From NCBI GenBank assembly GCA_028023455.1, contig JAQFVV010000002.1:30203725-30267724 (forward strand): a stretch of 64,000 nt of DNA, given 5' to 3'. Shown piece by piece: positions 59,122-64,000 of the stretch. Both the position numbers and the translations under genes were made by a program. Numbering within the stretch: position 1 is the first letter of the stretch; each line of letters opens with the position of its first letter. A model generated the notes under the pieces. That model was given only the letters and a program-made list of their open reading frames with translations, was not told the DNA's origin and searched no databases. The DNA is from Epiperipatus broadwayi. Taxonomy: Eukaryota; Onychophora; Udeonychophora; Euonychophora; Peripatidae.

Positions 59122-59559
59122 AGATCTTTATTAGCATGAATTCGCATTTCCTCACCACAAAGACACTTTTTCTGTTTCAACAGGATATTTTTATTTTTGC
59201 AAATGCGCCATAGCGCTGCCTTCAGTTGATGGCAATTGCCACGGCGGCCATCTTACTTGTTATTGAACAAATTCTTATGACATTATTTTGTCACATGATT
59301 GTCAAATATAATGCTGGCATGTACTCTTTCAAATAACTTTTTGAGGGTTACACATTCCTCATGGAAGCTTCACGTCATTATTAATAAACTTACAACACTA
59401 AAGTAAGTTACATCACATTAAAAAAAAAATATGTCTAATCAAATTTTAAAAAACTACGACTGGCTCAAATACACACACTCTCACACCAAACTACAGAGAT
59501 AATAGATATTCGAAGATTACGAGAAAATGAATAACAAAATCAACTACGGCAGCCAATAA

Positions 59560-59725
59560 AGGCATTTCTCTTTGCTTTTAGCATAGAAAAAAAAACCATA
59601 ACCGGCAGCCGTCGTCGGGAACTCTTTCTGTGTTTTATCATAGAAAGAAGTCTCTTTGTGTTGGCTTCTGTTGCCGCCCAACATAACATGAGAACTTTTC
59701 TGCATTTATAGCATAGAAAATTTCC
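59560..59725. repeat. Imperfect short tandem repeat
   Basis: Three units of about 63 bp each hold a CTTTxTGxxTTTxxCATAGAA block (near 59570, 59630 and 59698) separated by GC-richer spacers. Confidence 0.5.
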
Positions 59726-60079
59726 TCGTTTGTTGGGTGAATGTTGGTGAAACGGTATATTTCTAGGAATTTACCTAGAAATAGCGACATCTCGAGGCGA
59801 ACATCAGGGATGAGAAAACAACCAAAACTTTTAATAAGAGTATTTCTCCTTTTTTTCTATTTTACTGCCATCTATTATAAGTTTGAATAATCAGTAATAG
59901 CAGTGTCACCATGTGGATAAGAAGCTGTTTTGTGCAAGTTAAATTCCATTGCTCCAGACCCATGAAATAAAATTTGTGAAATTAAACAAAATAAATTGTA
60001 TAAAATTTTGTTTAACAAAAGATCCAGAAATAATAGAATATTAAAAAAATTATCATTATTTATCCTTTTATCTTTTTGC

Positions 60080-60445
60080 AAATAAATCAAGTCATATATC
60101 ACGTGACTTAATTTAAATAAGTTTGTATTACAAATGTTATATAATGAGTGTATCAATAGCTCTTAACAAGCTTTTCAGAATATCCCTATCTTCATACCGG
60201 TTTCTAGCTTTGGCTTTCGTCAGTGAGATGCTAGGACATTCAGGTATTACATTTAAAGTACTACATCAAACCCAGCACTTTATCTAATGTTTAACTATTA
60301 AGTAGAAAATCTGAAATTTAACGAAAGCCAAAGCTAGAAACCGGTCTGAGGATAAGGATATTTTGAAATGCTTGTTAAGAGCTATTGGCATACTCATTGT
60401 AATTTGTAATATAAGCTAAGTCACATGATATATGACTTGATTTTT
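60080..60445. mobile_element. Family C hammerhead element, inverted copy
   Basis: Arms 60080-60235 and 60320-60445 (AAATCAAGTCATATATCACG, GAGCTATTGG.. blocks) are mirrored. A minus-strand HHR is at 60183-60238 and its decayed plus-strand partner at 60318-60362. Sequence downstream to about 60590 matches the 28.5-kb copy. Confidence 0.75.
60183..60238 (-). ncRNA. Hammerhead ribozyme, family C
   Basis: The minus strand reads AGCATCTCA, CTGACGA, AAGC-CAAA-GCTA, GAAAC, CGGTA, TGAAGATAGGG. Core blocks are intact. Helix II AGC/GCU follows an A.A apposition, as in family A. Cleavage triplet GTA. Helix III is the palindrome ACCGGT. The plus-strand partner has TTAACGA for CTGACGA. Confidence 0.75.
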
Positions 60446-60664
60446 TTGCAATTAGTATTATTGCTCTTTAGTCTTGGGCGATTTTATATTGCTAAAGCTA
60501 TTAATATATGGTATCTGAACTTAGTTCAGTCCCATATGGCTATTTAAGTTAAATAGCTGAATTTGAAGACATATGGGTTTTTCGTTTGTTACTTCGTATA
60601 TTTTTTTTTTTTACAATAATTAGATAACATAGGTATTCTTTGAACAGTTTGTTCTAATTCTGTT

Positions 60665-61215
60665 CATTAAAATGGTTACAAATTCTCTATACAGTAGTAC
60701 CACCCAATGCATGCCATAGTAATCACTGAATGCAAGAAGGCTTGTGCATAAAATACCTATCTAGTGGCTTTCATCAGTGAGGAACCTGGGATCTGACAGC
60801 ACTGTACCTAGATCTTAGGATCTAATGCAAGCCTCCAACTGCCACCTTTTCCTTTTTAGTTAATTATAAACGAATCCAAAATGAAAACAGATATTTTCAT
60901 TACAAGCTCATTTACTTGAATAATAATATAGACCTAAACTGTTTTAGTATCTATACATTTTAGGGTCTTTGGTCCTTTAATAAAGTCACTGTCATCCCAT
61001 GTGCAGGAATGGTATTAAATCATTACGTATCACATGATCACCATTTCCTATTAAAGAAGCAAAGATACCAAAATGTATAGATATTGAACAAGAGTACATG
61101 ACTGTTCATTTTGGATTCTTAGTTTTATAGATGAGTAGGTACTAGGTAAGGATTTTATGGACAAACATTTGCATCCATTGATTATTATGACTTGTACTAG
61201 GTGGGACTAACTTTT
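60665..61215. mobile_element. Disrupted family A copies
   Basis: 60665-60900 is a minus-oriented family A piece (ATACAGTAGTACCACC; TTTCATCAGTGAGGAACC, with the GAAAC half of the ribozyme deleted), including the centre region seen at 11.8-11.95 kb. From 61028 a plus-oriented piece begins TATCACATGATCACCATTTC and ends at the LINE junction. A further family A end lies at 62520-62578. Confidence 0.75.
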
Positions 61216-61216
61216 G

Positions 61217-62510
61217 TTTTTGTTATAGTTGGGAGAAATGGAGAGAGCAATAGAAAGACGAAGAGGGGTAGAGATACCATTAATGTGTGGCAAGGGAGTA
61301 TATATATTATCGGGTCTTTTATTTGCTGATATCTTCTTGAGCATGGAAAGTAGGAAAGATATGGAAGTTATGCTGAAGACATGTGCAAGAGTGAGTAAAG
61401 AGATTAAATGTGGTGAATAGGTATAATTTTTTGGGAGTCATTTTAAGTAATCAGAAATTGCTTGGATGAATGGGAGAAAAAATTGATAAATGAAGCAAAG
61501 AAAAGAAAGGAACTGATAAAGAAATTAATAGTTTTCATATAATAAATATGATGTAGCTAGAATTGTATGGAAGGAAGTGGCAGTAGTAGAATTAACATAT
61601 GGTAATGTTGCATTATGTATTAATAAAAGGTCTTAGATTACTTTAAAAAAAAAATACAAAGAAAAGTAAGAAGAAATGTATTAGATGCAGATGTGTGGAT
61701 GGCAAAGGAGATAATTCAGGGAGAAATGGATGGTCAAGATTTTATATGAGAGATGCAAAAAGCAAAATGAAAATGAATAATGGGAGAATAGCCAAAATAG
61801 TATTTAATTGGATTGTGAATAAAGGACAGGCAACAAGATGGGTGAGGAAGGTAGTACAGTATGCAGAAGATTTAGATAAAGAATTTATGTCAGTATACTT
61901 ATACAAAAGCTGGGATTATAGTGTTAGGAGGATTGTTGAGTGTTATAGTGGCAAAGAATGGTATAGAAGAACTGATGCATTAATAAAAAATTGCGAGTTG
62001 GAGAGGTGGAAAACTAGTATGGAGAGTAAAAAGAGTTTAAGTATATATAGAAGTAAACAGAATATTGGATGTGAGTTAATTTACAATAATAGTAAGAAAA
62101 GTAGTTTACTGTTTAAAGCTCAAACAGGATCGTTAGCAACAGGAGAATAATATACATAAATGGAGAAATACAAGTTGTATAAGGAAGGCATGGAAAATAT
62201 TAGGTATCTTTTAATTTAAATGTAAATGCTTACAAACAGAATACAAATAATGAAGTTATGGAAAATAAATATGAACAAAGTGATTATACAGATAAGTTTT
62301 TGGTTTTTACTCTAGGTTTGGAAAAATATAAGGGGGATCTAGATATAAAGACCATAGAGCGGACAAAGATGATGGTGTGGAAATGGGGTAGAGCAGGATA
62401 GAGAAGAATATGGGAAAAACTTGGGGTGGGGAATGGAAAGGGAAGGTAAGATGGCTAACAGGTTTCTCTGGGCATAGTGGCTGAAAGATTCCTGACTTTG
62501 ATAAAGGAGA
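61217..62510 (+). pseudogene. LINE copy inserted in family A sequence
   Basis: Encodes GLLFADIF (the FADD catalytic motif, damaged) then RKDMEVMLKTCAR, NFLGVILSNQK with frame breaks, RIVECYSGKEWYRR and ELERWKTSMESKKSL, IYRSKQNIGCELIYNNSKKS. The same family as 22996-24330. The longest open piece is 61695-62150. Sequence just before and after it (61028-61215, 62520-62578) is family A, indicating nested insertion. Confidence 0.82.
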
Positions 62511-62579
62511 AGCCATAGCATATCACATTACTGTTTTAATAGATTGTGTAAGCATAGGAAATAGTGATAATGTGATGAA

Positions 62580-63640
62580 TTTTTTTTATATTTTTGTCTT
62601 GTTGATTGGTTTAATATTGGAAGCATTTTTCGCTACATTATTAGCATATTTAACAAAATTAATGTATTGCGAAATGTGATGTCATATCCAGAGACCACAT
62701 GACTAAAATGCTGCTTCATATTTGAGCTGATTTATGCAATTAATATCTTTCAAAAGGTCTTCACATTTCATCAAAAATGTATTTATTTGAAACATTCAGT
62801 AATGTTAATAATAGAATTTAAAATAATTAATATTCGGCAATTAACAATTTTGTAATTTAATGTTTGATTTGGTAACGGTAAAATTTTATCATATTTTTCG
62901 TACTGTAAAGTCAAACTATTTATCCAACTCTGAACAATGTGTATGATAAAGAGGTAGGTAGATGTTCTGGAATGATTTGGGAAAAAATATTATAATAAGT
63001 TTATAGAAATAATATTTAAAATGTTTACAAAATATTTATAAAAGTTTGGACAATTTAATTAAGACTTGTTTCATAAAACTTAGTCATTGGATTTCGCTTT
63101 ATACGCATTGGCTCAACAACTGAAAACAAAATGTGGAACTGTTGAATCGACAATTTATTGGAAATAAAGGATGGGGGTTCTATATGTGGAACTTAGATGG
63201 TGCTGTGATTCGATACTTCTTATATGAAGGAGTGGCTCCTGGTTATAAGGTTTATGGATCATATTCTTTTCTCATCCCACCACAAATTGCCATGTATATG
63301 ATAATTGAATAATTTCGTTTTTTTTAAAAAAATAATTTATTAAATTTTTTTATTTTTTTCCTCCTGTTCGCAGAATAACTTATTAAGTAATAAAGCATCC
63401 TATAATGTAGAATCAGTTTTTGTATAGTTAACCCCCCCCTCCCCTCAATCATTTGCATTTTGTATTCTTTCTTTTTTTTTAAGTTTCCTGAAAACTCGAC
63501 AAAGTTTCACCTTTTTCTAATCAAACAAATATAGATATTAATAAAGGTTATTATTATATGTTGAATTATTTCCATCCTCTGTAAGATTTATTGTTAAATG
63601 TCTTTAGAAAAATTCAAACTTTATTTAAACGTTTGAAATC
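62580..63640. other. Intron or downstream sequence without recognised features
   Basis: AT-rich; no kanadaptin C-terminal exon and no repeat family recognised. Confidence 0.45.
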
Positions 63641-63654
63641 CATTCAAGTGGTAA

Positions 63655-63975
63655 TAATAGCACACAGGTAAGTATATTCTACAACGTTTCAAGTGGTATT
63701 AATATCCTTCTTCAGACATTGCTGGCCTGATTCATGATAGCATTAGCATAAGATTCAAACCTAAGTCCATTAGATTTTTGAATACTAAATTTAAGGTGAC
63801 ACTCTTAACAACTAGGTTATTCTGAAGTTGGCCAGAGCGTCACTTCACATTCATCATTCAGGAATCAAAAAATCCCAGGTTCAATTCCCATGATAGTAAT
63901 GTCTCTGGTAAGGCCAGCAATACCGGAAGAAGAGAGACAAATAATATCACTCCTAATATCGCATTATATATTAAC
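63655..63975. mobile_element. Family D tRNA-SINE with inverted parts
   Basis: The left part (GCACACAGGTAAGTATATTC) mirrors the right part (GCATTATATATTAACCTGTG). An A-box remnant (GAAGTTGGCCAGAGCG, near 63821) and B-box-like AGGTTCAATTCCC (near 63876) are present. CTGAAGAA-stem motifs occur at both ends (minus near 63700-63715, plus decayed near 63924). Confidence 0.65.
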
Positions 63976-64000
63976 CTGTGTTATTGCTAAACAGGTGAAT

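Larger units (their letters stand above)
57567..59819. repeat. Distant inverted repeats bounding a GC-richer block
   Basis: GTTTTCTCATCCCTG with a following GTTTGCC at 57567-57609 recurs inverted at 59777-59819 (15 exact terminal bases, about three quarters identity over 43 bp). The 2.25-kb interval contains the tandem duplication and the probable LTR. Could be a DNA element's termini or two old copies of one repeat. Confidence 0.5.

Overview
The window looks like an AT-rich invertebrate animal genome (roughly three quarters A+T by eye, not counted). It has spliceosomal introns with GT..AG junctions, tRNA-derived SINEs, LINEs, Penelope-like elements (PLEs) and no operons. The lineage cannot be fixed from the sequence; an arthropod or other invertebrate is plausible.

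One host gene was recognised. It lies on the + strand and spans almost the whole window. Nine phase-compatible exons (4579-4704, 19088-19157, 26493-26635, 31105-31262, 35096-35168, 37551-37737, 41795-41924, 51856-52045, 57260-57337) encode about 385 residues of kanadaptin (SLC4A1AP). They cover the region after the FHA domain: a dsRBM-like domain, a basic/acidic segment, a coiled coil and an acidic tail. The FHA-coding 5' exons and the conserved C-terminal exon were not found here. The introns are 2.4 to 14.4 kb long and make up about 98% of the window.

The introns are filled with mobile DNA. The main discovery is a dense population of small elements carrying hammerhead ribozyme (HHR) motifs, resembling the retrozymes and PLE-associated ribozymes known in animals. 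Family A (five clear copies at 0.9, 11.6, 20.9, 22.0 and 26.9 kb, with a disrupted one near 60.7 kb) has fixed ends, internal inverted arms, a type I HHR and perfect 12-13 bp target-site duplications. Family C (28.2 and 60.1 kb) includes a 422-nt unit repeated 1.2 times with a canonical HHR. Family B (14.8, 19.6, 40.9, 42.5 kb) joins an HHR to a tRNA-like module in long near-palindromes. A separate CTGAAGA-A-stem-GAAA motif recurs in at least three unrelated contexts with different but complementary stems. Three decayed PLE GIY-YIG endonuclease fragments (9.2, 12.2-12.8 and 47.6 kb) are possible sources of replication machinery.

Other content includes LINE fragments (16.1, 18.2, 23-24.3, 50.5-51.2 and 61.2-62.5 kb), a Ty3/Gypsy integrase relic (40.35 kb), a probable LTR (58.3-59.1 kb), a TIR element with an empty-site paralogue, and many fold-back repeats. 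Stretches not listed are AT-rich, low-complexity intron sequence in which nothing was recognised.
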